Below, piece after piece: positions 54,757 to 63,034 of a stretch of DNA of 64,000 nucleotides. The stretch covers positions 272,916 through 336,915 of the forward strand of contig NZ_VFRP01000003.1 in assembly GCF_006385685.1 (NCBI RefSeq), given 5' to 3'. The first letter of the stretch is position 1; each line of letters begins with the position of its first letter. Position numbers and translations under genes: made by a program. This DNA is from Amaricoccus solimangrovi. Its GTDB lineage: Bacteria; Pseudomonadota; Alphaproteobacteria; Rhodobacterales; Rhodobacteraceae. The notes below the pieces were generated by a model. It was not told the origin of the DNA. It saw nothing but the letters and a program-made list of their open reading frames with translations, and did not search any database.

Positions 54757-55578
54757 TCACAGCCGAGGGAAGGTGGCCTCGAGCAGCCCGGCGATCTCGC
54801 CACCTGCGACTTTCGCGTGTGCCAGGACTTCCTCGATCGTGTCCGGCAGCTGTTCCGGCCCGCCGGTCGCGGAATTGGTGATCGCGGAAAGGCCGAGGAC
54901 GGAGAGACCCGCGTGGTGGGCCGCGATCACCTCGATCACGGTGGACATGCCGACCGCGTCGGCGCCGGTCGCGCGGAGCCAGCGCCGTTCGGCGGAGGTT
55001 TCGAGCGAGGGGCCGGCGATCCCGGCGTAGATCCCGCGGCGAAGCGCGATGCCAGCCGCCGCCGCCGCGTCGAGCGTCGCCGTCCGGAGTTCCGGCGCAT
55101 AGGCGCGGCTCATGTCCGGGAAGCGCGGCCCGAGCGCGGGTTCGTCCGGCCCGGTCAGCGGGTTGGCGCCGGTCAGGTTCAGGTGATCCTCGATCAGCAT
55201 CACCTCGCCCGGGCGGAACTCCGGGTTGAGCGCGCCGGCCGCGTTGGTGACGACGAGGGAGCGCGCGCCGAGGCTTCGCATCAGATAGACCGGCATGGCG
55301 ATGTCGCGCGCGGGCCAGCCCTCGTAGAGATGGAGCCGGCCGCGCATCAAGGCGACGCGCCGCCCGAAGAGGCGCCCGAGCACGAGTTCGCCCGCGTGGC
55401 TCGGCGCGGTCGAGACGGCCATGCCGGCGATCTCGGCGTAGGGGATCGCCACCGCGCCCTCCACCGCGTCGGCGAGATCGCCGAGGCCGGAGCCGAGGAT
55501 GAGCGCCAGTTCGACCGGCTCGCCGGCCCGCGCGGCGATCGAGGCGCGCGCCCGCGCCACCCGCTCGGCCTGGGTCAT
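54757..55578 (-). CDS. punA: Purine nucleoside phosphorylase (trimeric type)
   Basis: 273 residues from the ATG at 55578, overlapping the stop of the amidohydrolase by four bases (ATGA). It splits purine nucleosides with phosphate. LALILGSGLGDLADAVEGAVAIPYAEI contains the phosphate loop, RGRLHLYEGWPARDIAMPVYLMRSLGARSLVVTNAAGALNPEFRPGEVMLIEDHLNLTGANPL is the family signature, and AGPSLETSAERRWLRATGADAVGMSTVIEVIAAHHAGLSVLGLSAITN completes it. Guanosine and inosine are the usual substrates; the trimeric type does not favour adenosine. Coupled to a deaminase-type amidohydrolase, which fits nucleoside salvage or catabolism. Confidence 0.94.
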   Translation of the reverse strand: MTQAERVARARASIAARAGEPVELALILGSGLGDLADAVEGAVAIPYAEIAGMAVSTAPSHAGELVLGRLFGRRVALMRGRLHLYEGWPARDIAMPVYLMRSLGARSLVVTNAAGALNPEFRPGEVMLIEDHLNLTGANPLTGPDEPALGPRFPDMSRAYAPELRTATLDAAAAAGIALRRGIYAGIAGPSLETSAERRWLRATGADAVGMSTVIEVIAAHHAGLSVLGLSAITNSATGGPEQLPDTIEEVLAHAKVAGGEIAGLLEATFPRL

Positions 55579-56912
55579 GCGATGCTCGCGGCGATGGCGG
55601 GGGCGAGCGCGCGGACGCGGGCGAGGGTGCCCCCGATGTCGATCGCGGTCAGCACGCCGTCGCGGACCACCCGGCGGCCGGAGACGAAGACGTCGCGCAC
55701 ATCCGATTTCGCCGTGGAGAAGACGATATGCGTCATCGGGTCGAAGAGCGGCGCGGCATGGACCGGACCGGTGTCGATCAGGATCATGTCGGCGAACTTT
55801 CCCACCTCGAGCGAGCCGATCCGGTCGAGCGCGCCGAGCGCCGCCGCGCCCTCGCGCGTCACCATCGCAAGCGCGGCCTGGGTCGAGACCGCGTCGGCCC
55901 GCCGCGTCGCGCCCCGGTGCAGCGTCGCGGCGAGACGAAGCGCCATCCACATGTCGAGATCGTTGCCCGAGATCGCGCCGTCGGTCCCGACCGTGACCCG
56001 GACGCCGGCGTCGAGCATGTCGGGGACCCGCGCGATGCCGGAGGCGAGCTTCAGGTTCGAGACCGGGTTGTGCGAGACGGTCGCGCCGGTCCGGGCGAGG
56101 ATCGCGATTTCCTCGTCGTCGAGCCAGACGCAATGGGCAAGCACGGTGCGTTCGTCGAGGCATCCGAGATGGTCGAGGTGGCGGATCACCGAGCGCCCAT
56201 AGCGGTTCGCGATGTCGGCCTGCTCGGCCACGGTCTCGGCCGCGTGGGTGCAGAAGAGCGCGCCGTGATCCTCGGCGAGCGCCTTGGCGGCGGCGAGGTT
56301 GTCCGGCCCGACGGTATAGGTGCCGTGCGGCATGATGGTGGGCAGGATGTCGTCGGCGCCCTCGAACTCGGCGAAGAAGTCCTTCGCGGCGGCGATCCGG
56401 TCGTCCATGGTGACGAAATCGACCCCGGGGAAGTCGATGAAGATGCCGCCCGTCGCGACGCGCATCCCGAGGTCGCGCGCGGCGCGGGCGGTCTCCTCGG
56501 GGAACCAGAACATGTCCATCGCCGTGGTGACGCCCGAGAGCAGCAGTTCGGCGAGGCCGAGCGTCGCGCCGAGCCGCGTGGTCTCGCGCGTCAGGATCGC
56601 CTTCTCGGCCTTCCAGACGGTCTGGAGCCAGGGTTCGAGCGGCAGATCCTCGACGAGGCCGCGGAACAGGCTGTCGCCCGCGTGGCAGTGGGTGTTGACG
56701 ATACCGGGCATCAGGATCGCGCCGCCCGCGTCGATCACCTCGGCCGCGTCGCGCCCGATCTCCGCCGCCGGGCCGATCGCGGCGATCCTCCCGTCGCGGA
56801 CCGCGAGGGCGCCGTCGGGGATGACCGAGAAACCCGCGTCGGCGGTGACGATCAGCGCGTTGGTGACGATGAGGTCGGCGCGGGGCGCGGCGGGGGCGGC
56901 GGCGTCGGGCAT
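55575..56912 (-). CDS. Amidohydrolase of the TRZ/ATZ / adenosine- and MTA-deaminase group
   Basis: 445 residues from the ATG at 56912 (GGAG eight bases upstream). The metal-dependent hydrolase fold is complete: LMPGIVNTHCHAGDSLFRGLVEDLPLEPWLQTVWKAEKAI carries the HxH pair, THAAET the third His, LAHCVWLDDEEI the fourth, and VTVGTDGAISGNDLDMW the metal aspartate. The closest known functions are methylthioadenosine/S-adenosylhomocysteine deaminase, 5'-deoxyadenosine deaminase and guanine-type deaminases. Overlap with punA supports a purine nucleoside as substrate. The gene is divergent from the cupin gene across a 117-base region. Confidence 0.85.
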   Translation of the reverse strand: MPDAAAPAAPRADLIVTNALIVTADAGFSVIPDGALAVRDGRIAAIGPAAEIGRDAAEVIDAGGAILMPGIVNTHCHAGDSLFRGLVEDLPLEPWLQTVWKAEKAILTRETTRLGATLGLAELLLSGVTTAMDMFWFPEETARAARDLGMRVATGGIFIDFPGVDFVTMDDRIAAAKDFFAEFEGADDILPTIMPHGTYTVGPDNLAAAKALAEDHGALFCTHAAETVAEQADIANRYGRSVIRHLDHLGCLDERTVLAHCVWLDDEEIAILARTGATVSHNPVSNLKLASGIARVPDMLDAGVRVTVGTDGAISGNDLDMWMALRLAATLHRGATRRADAVSTQAALAMVTREGAAALGALDRIGSLEVGKFADMILIDTGPVHAAPLFDPMTHIVFSTAKSDVRDVFVSGRRVVRDGVLTAIDIGGTLARVRALAPAIAASIA

Positions 56913-57029
56913 CTCGGGCTCCGTGCTGGCGGGGTTCCAGCGCTCGCACAGCCGGCGGTTCCGGTCAATCGCCCGCGGCCGGTTGAACCGGACGCGCTTC
57001 CGCCGCAGTCTGGCCCGGTGGAGGTTGCG

Positions 57030-57401
57030 ATGCACGACGATCCCGCCTGGCTGCTGCCCGGCCCCTTTCCGCCGGAATTCGCGACGGAGGAACGCTGTTT
57101 CATCGTCGAGGAGCTGAACGATCCCGCCTGTCCCGGGACCTCGCTGGCACGGGCCCGGGTGGCGCCGGGCGTGACGACGCGGCTTCATCTGCTGCGCGGC
57201 ACGATCGAATGCTACGTGATCCGCGAGGGAAGGGGGCGGGTCGAGGTCGGCGGCGCGGCGCGCGACGTCGGGCCGGGTGACCGCGTGGTGATCCCGGCCG
57301 ACACGCCCCAGCGCATCACCAACATCGGGGCCGGGGATCTCGTGTTCCACTGCCTCTGCGCGCCGCGGTTCCTGCCGGAGAACTACGTCGACGTGGAATG
57401 A
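57030..57401 (+). CDS. Cupin domain protein
   Basis: 123 residues from the ATG at 57030 with GGAGG six bases upstream. A single cupin barrel is visible: GVTTRLHLLRGTIECYVIREGRGRVEVGG is motif 1, where the usual two His are reduced to one (RLHLL) with Glu in TIECY, and VIPADTPQRITNIGAGDLVFHCLCAPRF is motif 2, in which the usual His is a Gln. The metal site may therefore be altered. No substrate is known. The stop is two bases from the stop of bhcR. Confidence 0.85.
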   Translation: MHDDPAWLLPGPFPPEFATEERCFIVEELNDPACPGTSLARARVAPGVTTRLHLLRGTIECYVIREGRGRVEVGGAARDVGPGDRVVIPADTPQRITNIGAGDLVFHCLCAPRFLPENYVDVE

Positions 57402-57403
57402 CG

Positions 57404-58234
57404 TTACGCCGGTGTCCCGCCGAGGGCGCGCGTGACCCGGTCGGCGGCGGCGCGGACCTCCGCGCCGATCGCCTCGGCCCGGTCGGGGGTCACCCGCACC
57501 GTGGGACCGGAGATCGAGATGCCGGCGACCGGCTCGCGGAACTCGTTGAAGATCGGCGCGGCGACACAGCGCATGCCTTCGGTGCGTTCCTCGTCGTCCA
57601 TCGCCCAGCCCCGGGCGCGACTCGCGGCGAGATCGGCGTCGAGCGCGGCGCGGTCGGTGATCGTGCGCGGGGTATAGGCCTCAAGTGGCGCGTCGCCGAG
57701 CAGGCGCGCGACCTGCTCCGGCGTGGCATAGGCGAGCAGCGCCTTGCCGATCCCTGCGGCGTGGATCGGCCCGCGCGTGCCGGGGCGGAAGAAGGCGCGG
57801 ATCGGGTGATGCGTCTCGACCTGGGAGAGAAAGATCACCTGCGAGCCATCCGCGACCGCGAGATTGGCCGTCTCGCCCGTCCGCGCCATCAGTTCGCGCA
57901 TCGCACGGCGGGCCTGTTCGACGAGGCCGGAGCGGCCAAGGAAGGCGTTGCCGATCCGGAACGCCTCGGGGCCGATGAACCAGAGCTGCGTCGCGCCCTG
58001 CGTCTCGACGATCCCGTGCAGGGCGAAGGTCGAGAGCGCGCGATAGACCGTCGCCGGCGCCTGGCCGGTCGCCTCGGCGATCTCGGTCAGCGACAGCCCG
58101 CCATCGGCCGCCGCGAGCGCCTTGAGGATCAGGAGCGCGCGGTCGAGCGCCTGGACCGTCGTCTGCTCGGGCGCCGGATCGAAAGCCTTGGGCCGGCCCC
58201 GGGCGCGCTTCGGCGCGTTGAAAATTTTTTCCAT
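57404..58234 (-). CDS. bhcR: IclR family regulator of the beta-hydroxyaspartate cycle
   Basis: 276 residues. The N-terminus has a basic stretch (KRARGRPKAFDP) and the IclR winged helix (VQALDRALLILKALAAADGGLSLTEIAEATGQAPATVYRALSTFALHGIVE); the C-terminal effector domain contains FLSQVETHHPIRAFFRPGTRGPIHAAGIGKALLAYA and RGWAMDDEERTEGMRCVAAPIF. In Paracoccus denitrificans BhcR controls bhcABCD and responds to glyoxylate. Position directly divergent to bhcA fits fully. The shared 148-base region contains an inverted repeat that suits an IclR operator. The stop faces the cupin gene. Confidence 0.93.
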   Translation of the reverse strand: MEKIFNAPKRARGRPKAFDPAPEQTTVQALDRALLILKALAAADGGLSLTEIAEATGQAPATVYRALSTFALHGIVETQGATQLWFIGPEAFRIGNAFLGRSGLVEQARRAMRELMARTGETANLAVADGSQVIFLSQVETHHPIRAFFRPGTRGPIHAAGIGKALLAYATPEQVARLLGDAPLEAYTPRTITDRAALDADLAASRARGWAMDDEERTEGMRCVAAPIFNEFREPVAGISISGPTVRVTPDRAEAIGAEVRAAADRVTRALGGTPA

Positions 58235-58306
58235 TCTTCCGGTCCCGCGTTCACGAAAAAAGAAAAACCTTTGAGGATCAGCGGCATATTGAAATGCTGC
58301 GCCGCA

Positions 58307-58321
58307 TGAAAAATCATTTCA
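58307..58321. promoter_or_regulatory. Candidate BhcR operator
   Basis: TGAAA-AATCA-TTTCA is a perfect inverted repeat with five-base arms and spacer, the shape of IclR-type operators. It is embedded in a wider repeat TTGAAATG (58289-58296) / CATTTCAA (58315-58322). It lies in the bhcR-bhcA intergenic region, just upstream of a possible -35 (TTGCCG, 58328-58333), and stands out as AT-rich in a GC-rich genome. BhcA translation starts 62 bases downstream, after GAAGAGG. Confidence 0.65.
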
Positions 58322-58382
58322 AAAAAATTGCCGATTCGCCAGCGGGCTGTTAGGAACCACGCAAACGGAAGAGGTAACGCCC

Positions 58383-59579
58383 ATGTCCAGCCAGAACCCG
58401 GTCTTCATTCCCGGCCCGACCAACATCCCCGAGCGCCTGCGTCACGCCTGCAACGTGCCGACGATCGACCATCGCTCGGCCGCCTTCGGCGAGATCTTCG
58501 CGCCGCTCTTCCCGGGCGTGAAGCGCGTCCTGAAGATGACGAAGGGCGAGATCGTCTTCTTCCCCGCGACCGGCACCGCCGGCTGGGAGGCGGCGGTCAC
58601 CAACACGCTCTCGCCGGGCGACAAGGTGCTGGCCTGCCGTCACGGCATGTTCTCGCACCGCTGGATCGACCTCTGCCAGCGCCACGGGCTCGACGTCCAG
58701 GTGCTGACCGCGCCCTGGGGCGCCGGCGCGCCGGCCGCCGATTTCCAGGCGGCGCTCGAGGCGGACAAGGACCACGAGATCAAGGCGGTTCTCGTCACCC
58801 ACAATGAAACCGCGACCGGCGTCCGCTCCGACGTCGGCGCGATCCGCGCGGCGATGGACGCGGCGAAGCACCCGGCGCTCCTGATGGTCGACGGCGTCTC
58901 CTCGATCGGCTCGATGGATTTCCGCTTCGACGAATGGGGCGTCGATCTCGCCGTCACCGGCAGCCAGAAGGGCTTCATGCTTCCGACCGGCCTCGCCATC
59001 GTCGGCGTCAGCCCGAAGGCGCTCGCCGCGATGGAGACGGCGAAGCTGCCGCGCACCTTCCTCGACTTCCGCGACATGCTCAACACCAACCCGAAGGGCG
59101 GCTATCCCTACACGCCGGCGGTCGGCCTGTTCTATGGCCTCGGCGAGTCGCTCAAGATGATCGAGGAGGAGGGGCTCGAGAACGTCTTCGCGCGCCACCA
59201 CCGGATCGCCGAGGGCGTGCGTCGCGCCGTCTCCGCCTGGGGGCTGAGCCTCTGCGCGCAGTCGCCCGACGTCTATTCCGACACGGTCAGCGCCGTGATG
59301 GTGCCGAAGGGCTTCGACGGCACCCGCGTCGTCACGCTCGCGGCGGAGAAGTACGGCGTGGCCTTCGGCGTCGGGCTCGGCGAGGTCGCGGGCAAGCTCT
59401 TCCGGATCGGCCATCTCGGCAGCCTGACCGACGTGATGATGCTTTCGGGCCTCGGCTGCGCCGAGATGTGCATGGCCGATCTCGGCCTGCCCGTCCGCCT
59501 CGGCTCCGGCGTCGCCGCGGCGCAGGATTACTACCGCGCGACGGCCGGCGCCCCGGCCGAAGCCGCCCACGCCGCCTGA
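58383..59579 (+). CDS. bhcA: L-aspartate:glyoxylate aminotransferase BhcA
   Basis: 398 residues. A class V aminotransferase of the alanine-glyoxylate/serine-glyoxylate type: FIPGPTNIPERLRHACNVPTIDHRS at the start, PATGTAGWEAAVTNTLSPGD, TGVRSDVGAIRAAMD, VDGVSSIGSMDFRFDEWGVD and the PLP-binding Lys196 in GSQKGFM. In the beta-hydroxyaspartate cycle it transfers the amino group from aspartate to glyoxylate, giving glycine and oxaloacetate. The assignment relies on family plus the complete bhcRABCD order. It is the first gene of the operon; bhcB begins nine bases after the stop. Confidence 0.95.
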   Translation: MSSQNPVFIPGPTNIPERLRHACNVPTIDHRSAAFGEIFAPLFPGVKRVLKMTKGEIVFFPATGTAGWEAAVTNTLSPGDKVLACRHGMFSHRWIDLCQRHGLDVQVLTAPWGAGAPAADFQAALEADKDHEIKAVLVTHNETATGVRSDVGAIRAAMDAAKHPALLMVDGVSSIGSMDFRFDEWGVDLAVTGSQKGFMLPTGLAIVGVSPKALAAMETAKLPRTFLDFRDMLNTNPKGGYPYTPAVGLFYGLGESLKMIEEEGLENVFARHHRIAEGVRRAVSAWGLSLCAQSPDVYSDTVSAVMVPKGFDGTRVVTLAAEKYGVAFGVGLGEVAGKLFRIGHLGSLTDVMMLSGLGCAEMCMADLGLPVRLGSGVAAAQDYYRATAGAPAEAAHAA

Positions 59580-59588
59580 GGACAAGAA

Positions 59589-60539
59589 ATGCGCATTCCC
59601 ACCTATGACGACGTGCTCGTGGCCCACGAGCGCGTCGCCCCCTACATCCACCGCACCCCGGTGCTGACCTCGCGGTTCATCGACGAGATGGCGGGGGCGA
59701 GCCTGTTCTTCAAATGCGAGAACCTGCAGAAGGCCGGCGCCTTCAAGGTGCGCGGCGCCTCCAACGCGGTCTTCGGCCTGTCGGAGGAGATGGCGAAGAA
59801 GGGCGTCGCGACCCATTCCTCGGGCAACCACGCGCTCTCGCTTTCCTACGCCGCCGGCCGGCGCGGCATTCCCTGCCACGTCGTGATGCCGCGCACCGCG
59901 CCCCAGGCGAAGAAGGACGCGGTGATCGGCTATGGCGGCACGATCACCGAATGCGAACCCTCGACCACCTCGCGCGAGGCGGTCTTCGCCGAGGTCGAGG
60001 CGCGGACCGGGGCGGATTTCGTCCACCCCTACAACGATCCGCGCGTGATCGCCGGGCAGGCGACCTGCTCGCGCGAACTGATCGAGCAGGTCGAGGGTCT
60101 CGACGCGGTGATCGCACCCATCGGCGGCGGCGGCATGGTCTCGGGCACCTGCCTGACCATCTCGAACGTCGCGCCGGAGACGCGGGTCTACGCCGCCGAG
60201 CCGGAACAGGCCGATGACGCCTATCGCAGCTTCAAGGCCGGGCATATCATCGCCGACGACGCGCCGAACACGGTGGCGGACGGGCTCAAGGTGCCGCTGA
60301 AGGATCTGACCTGGCATTTCGTGAGCAATCACGTCACCGATATCCTGACCGTGTCCGAGCAGGAGATCATCGACGCGATGCGCCTGATCTGGGCGCGGCT
60401 GAAGATCGTGATGGAACCGTCGAGCGCCGTGCCGCTCGCCGCCATCCTGAAGAACCGGGACGTCTTCGCGGGGCAGCGCGTCGGCGTGATCATAACAGGC
60501 GGAAACGTCGACCTGGACAAACTGCCCTGGCTGAAGTGA
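59589..60539 (+). CDS. bhcB: beta-Hydroxyaspartate dehydratase BhcB
   Basis: 316 residues. A fold-II PLP enzyme of the serine/threonine dehydratase group: PYIHRTPVLTSRFIDEMAGASLFFKCENLQKAGAFKVRGASNAV with PLP Lys53, SSGNHALSLSYAAGRRGIPCHVVMP, the glycine loop PIGGGGMVSGTCL, and the C-terminal GVIITGGNVDLDKL. In the cycle it dehydrates (2R,3S)-beta-hydroxyaspartate to iminosuccinate. By sequence alone it could pass as threonine or serine racemase/dehydratase; the context makes BhcB certain enough. The bhcC ATG lies 12 bases after the stop. Confidence 0.95.
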   Translation: MRIPTYDDVLVAHERVAPYIHRTPVLTSRFIDEMAGASLFFKCENLQKAGAFKVRGASNAVFGLSEEMAKKGVATHSSGNHALSLSYAAGRRGIPCHVVMPRTAPQAKKDAVIGYGGTITECEPSTTSREAVFAEVEARTGADFVHPYNDPRVIAGQATCSRELIEQVEGLDAVIAPIGGGGMVSGTCLTISNVAPETRVYAAEPEQADDAYRSFKAGHIIADDAPNTVADGLKVPLKDLTWHFVSNHVTDILTVSEQEIIDAMRLIWARLKIVMEPSSAVPLAAILKNRDVFAGQRVGVIITGGNVDLDKLPWLK

Positions 60540-60550
60540 AGGGGAGAAAG

Positions 60551-61714
60551 ATGACCAAACAGGAAGATATCGCGGGCCTGGAGGTCGGCTACGACATCCC
60601 GGCGGCGATCGGCATGTCGATCGACGAGATCCAGACGCCCTGCCTGATCCTCGATCTCGACGCGCTCGAGCGCAACGTGAAGAAGATGGGTGACTATGCG
60701 AAGGCGCACGGGATGCGCCACCGCAGCCACGGCAAGATGCACAAGTCCGTCGACGTGCAGCTGCTGCAGCAGAAGCTCGGCGGCGCGGTCGGCGTCTGCT
60801 GCCAGAAGGTCTCGGAGGCCGAGGTCTTCGCGCGCGGCGGGATCAAGGACATCCTCGTCTCGAACCAGGTGCGCGACCCGGCGAAGATCGACCGCCTCGC
60901 CCGGCTGCCGAAATACGGCGCCCGCGTGATCGTCTGCGTCGACGACGTGGCGAACGTGGCCGATCTCTCGGCGGCGGCGCAGAAGCATGGCACCACGCTC
61001 GAGTGCTTCGTCGAGATCGACTGCGGTGCCGGGCGCTGCGGCGTGACGACGTCCGAGGCGGTGGTCGAGATCGCCAAGGCGATCGACGCGGCGCCGGGGC
61101 TGAAATTCACCGGCATCCAGGCCTACCAGGGCGCGATGCAGCACATGGATTCCTACGAGGATCGCAAGGCGAAGCTCGACGCGGCGATCGCCCAGGTGAA
61201 GGACGCGGTCGCGGCGCTGGAGAAGGAGGGGCTCAGGCCCGAGCTGGTCTCCGGCGGCGGTACCGGCAGCTACTACTTCGAGTCGAACTCGGGGGTCTAC
61301 AACGAGCTCCAGTGCGGCTCCTACGCCTTCATGGACGCCGACTACGGCCGGATCCATGACAAGGACGGCAACCGGATCGACCATGGCGAATGGGAGAACT
61401 CGCTCTTCATCCTGACGAGCGTGATGAGCCATGCGAAGGCCGACAAGGCGATCTGCGACGCCGGCCTCAAGGCGCAGTCGGTCGACTCCGGCCTGCCCTT
61501 CATCTACGGTCGCGACGATGTGAAATACATCAAGTGCTCCGACGAGCACGGCGTGATCGAGGACAAGGGCGGCGTCCTGAAGGTCAACGAGAAGCTCAAG
61601 CTCGTCCCCGGCCACTGCGACCCGACCTGCAACGTGCACGACTGGTACGTCGGCGTCAGGGGCGGCAAGGTCGAGACGCTCTGGCCGGTCTCGGCCCGCG
61701 GCAAGGCGTACTGA
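60551..61714 (+). CDS. bhcC: beta-Hydroxyaspartate aldolase BhcC
   Basis: 387 residues from the ATG at 60551, chosen over the GTG at 60536 because GGGGAG stands just upstream. A fold-III PLP enzyme of the D-threonine aldolase group: IQTPCLILDLDALERNVKKM, RHRSHGKMHKS (58-66, PLP lysine region), VEIDCGAGRCGV, and metal ligands in PGHCDPTCNVHDWYVG close to the end. It joins glycine and glyoxylate to (2R,3S)-beta-hydroxyaspartate. The length equals that of the Paracoccus enzyme as I remember it. A palindromic repeat element follows directly after the stop. Confidence 0.95.
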   Translation: MTKQEDIAGLEVGYDIPAAIGMSIDEIQTPCLILDLDALERNVKKMGDYAKAHGMRHRSHGKMHKSVDVQLLQQKLGGAVGVCCQKVSEAEVFARGGIKDILVSNQVRDPAKIDRLARLPKYGARVIVCVDDVANVADLSAAAQKHGTTLECFVEIDCGAGRCGVTTSEAVVEIAKAIDAAPGLKFTGIQAYQGAMQHMDSYEDRKAKLDAAIAQVKDAVAALEKEGLRPELVSGGGTGSYYFESNSGVYNELQCGSYAFMDADYGRIHDKDGNRIDHGEWENSLFILTSVMSHAKADKAICDAGLKAQSVDSGLPFIYGRDDVKYIKCSDEHGVIEDKGGVLKVNEKLKLVPGHCDPTCNVHDWYVGVRGGKVETLWPVSARGKAY

Positions 61715-61715
61715 G

Positions 61716-61779
61716 GTAGGGCGGACATCTGTCCGCCTTGTTCCGGCGCCCGCAAGGGGCGGACAAAGGTCCGCCCTAC
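61716..61779. repeat. Dispersed palindromic element, copy 2 (GGGCGGAC-N4-GTCCGCCC units)
   Basis: Two units lie between bhcC and bhcD: GGGCGGAC ATCT GTCCGCC (61719-61737) and GGGCGGAC AAAG GTCCGCCC (61757-61776). The outer flanks GTAGGGCGGAC (61716-61726) and GTCCGCCCTAC (61769-61779) are also inverted copies of each other, so the whole element can fold into one long stem. It matches the element at 25977-26069. It begins only one base after the bhcC stop. The rest of the gap, up to the bhcD start at 61941, holds no gene. Confidence 0.8.
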
Positions 61780-61940
61780 GGCGCCCGTTCCCATACAGGT
61801 TAGCCGACCTGGAGAGCAGTCGGGAGCCGGGCCAACAGGCCCGGCTCCACTCGAAAAGACTCGCGCGCACCCGCGCGCTCTTCCTGGCCGCGGAGGCGGC
61901 CGCGCCGCGAAGCGGCGCCCCGGAACACACGGAGCCCTGA

Positions 61941-62906
61941 ATGCTGATCGTCCCCGAAGCCGCCTGCCCCGACCTCCTGCCGTTCGACGCCGCCTTCGAC
62001 GCGGTCGAGGCGGTCTTCGCCGCGATGGCGCGGGGCGAGGCCTACAATTTCCCGGTGATCCGCGAAGCGATCGGCCATGAGGACGCGCTCTACGGCTTCA
62101 AGGGCGGCTTCGACCGCGCGGGGTCCGCGCTCGGGCTGAAGGCGGGCGGCTACTGGCCGAACAACCAGGCGCGGGGCCTCATCAACCACCAGTCGACGAT
62201 CTTCCTCTTCGATCCCGATACCGGCCGGGTCCAGGCCGCGGTCGGCGGCAACTATCTCACCGCCGCGCGCACGGCCGCCGCCTCGGCGGTCTCGATCAAG
62301 CATCTCTCGCGCCCGGACTCGAAGGTGCTCGGGATGGTGGGCGCCGGGCACCAGTCGGCCTTCCAGATGCGCGCGGCGCTGCGCCAGCGGAAGTTCGAGA
62401 AGGTGATCGGCTGGAACTTCCACCCCGAGATGCTGTCGCGCCTCGCCGACACCGCGGCCGAGGCCGGGCTGCCGTTCGAGGCGGTCGAACTCGACCGGCT
62501 CGGCGCCGAGGCGGATGTGATCATCACCATCACCTCGAGCTTCGCGCCCATCCTGAAGGCGGACCAGATCCGCCCGGGGGTGCATCTCGCCTGCATGGGG
62601 ACCGACACCAAGGGCAAGCAGGAGGTCGATCCGGAACTGCTCGCCCGGGCGACGGTCTTCACCGACGAGGTGGCGCAATCGGTCTCGATCGGCGAGGCGC
62701 AGCACGCGGTCGCCTCCGGCCTGATCGCCGAAAGCGCGATCACCCCCGTCGGCGCGGTGATCGCGGGTCAGCACCCGGGCCGCGTCTCCGCGGAGGAGAT
62801 CACGCTCTTCGACGGCACCGGCGTCGCGCTGCAGGACCTCGCCGTGGCGAGCGCCGTGGTGGCCCGGGCGCAGGCCGAAGGCAAGGCGACGGAAGTCGCG
62901 ATCTGA
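61941..62906 (+). CDS. bhcD: Iminosuccinate reductase BhcD
   Basis: 321 residues from the ATG at 61941 (GGAG seven bases upstream). It belongs to the ornithine cyclodeaminase / mu-crystallin family, which includes imine reductases. [58 protein letters not shown] is the substrate half, and the Rossmann motif [17 protein letters not shown] (about 130-146) binds NAD(P)H. In the cycle it reduces iminosuccinate to L-aspartate, regenerating the amino donor. It is separated from bhcC by a 226-base gap with a repeat, unlike the tight spacing of bhcABC, and may have lower or separate expression. Confidence 0.94.
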   Translation: MLIVPEAACPDLLPFDAAFDAVEAVFAAMARGEAYNFPVIREAIGHEDALYGFKGGFDRAGSALGLKAGGYWPNNQARGLINHQSTIFLFDPDTGRVQAAVGGNYLTAARTAAASAVSIKHLSRPDSKVLGMVGAGHQSAFQMRAALRQRKFEKVIGWNFHPEMLSRLADTAAEAGLPFEAVELDRLGAEADVIITITSSFAPILKADQIRPGVHLACMGTDTKGKQEVDPELLARATVFTDEVAQSVSIGEAQHAVASGLIAESAITPVGAVIAGQHPGRVSAEEITLFDGTGVALQDLAVASAVVARAQAEGKATEVAI

Positions 62907-62929
62907 CGTCGCGCCACCGCGCGATTCCG

Positions 62930-62958
62930 AAGGGCCGGCTCCGAGGGGGCCGGCCCTT
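62930..62958 (+). terminator. Intrinsic terminator after bhcD
   Basis: Perfect stem AAGGGCCGGC (62930-62939) / GCCGGCCCTT (62949-62958) with a nine-base loop, followed by CCCGTTTCC, 24 bases after the bhcD stop. It separates the bhc operon from acs. Confidence 0.75.
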
Positions 62959-62982
62959 CCCGTTTCCAGACCATGGTCGGTC

Positions 62983-63013
62983 TTGTTCCCGCGGCGGGCG
63001 CGCGGGCTATGTT
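62983..63013 (+). promoter_or_regulatory. Candidate acs promoter
   Basis: TTGTTC (62983-62988) and TATGTT (63008-63013) are 19 bases apart; using CTATGT at 63007 the spacing is 18. It lies behind the bhcD terminator and would start transcription near 63020, leaving a leader of about 105 bases. Confidence 0.4.
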
Positions 63014-63034
63014 GCGGTGCGAAAGAGAAGCTTC

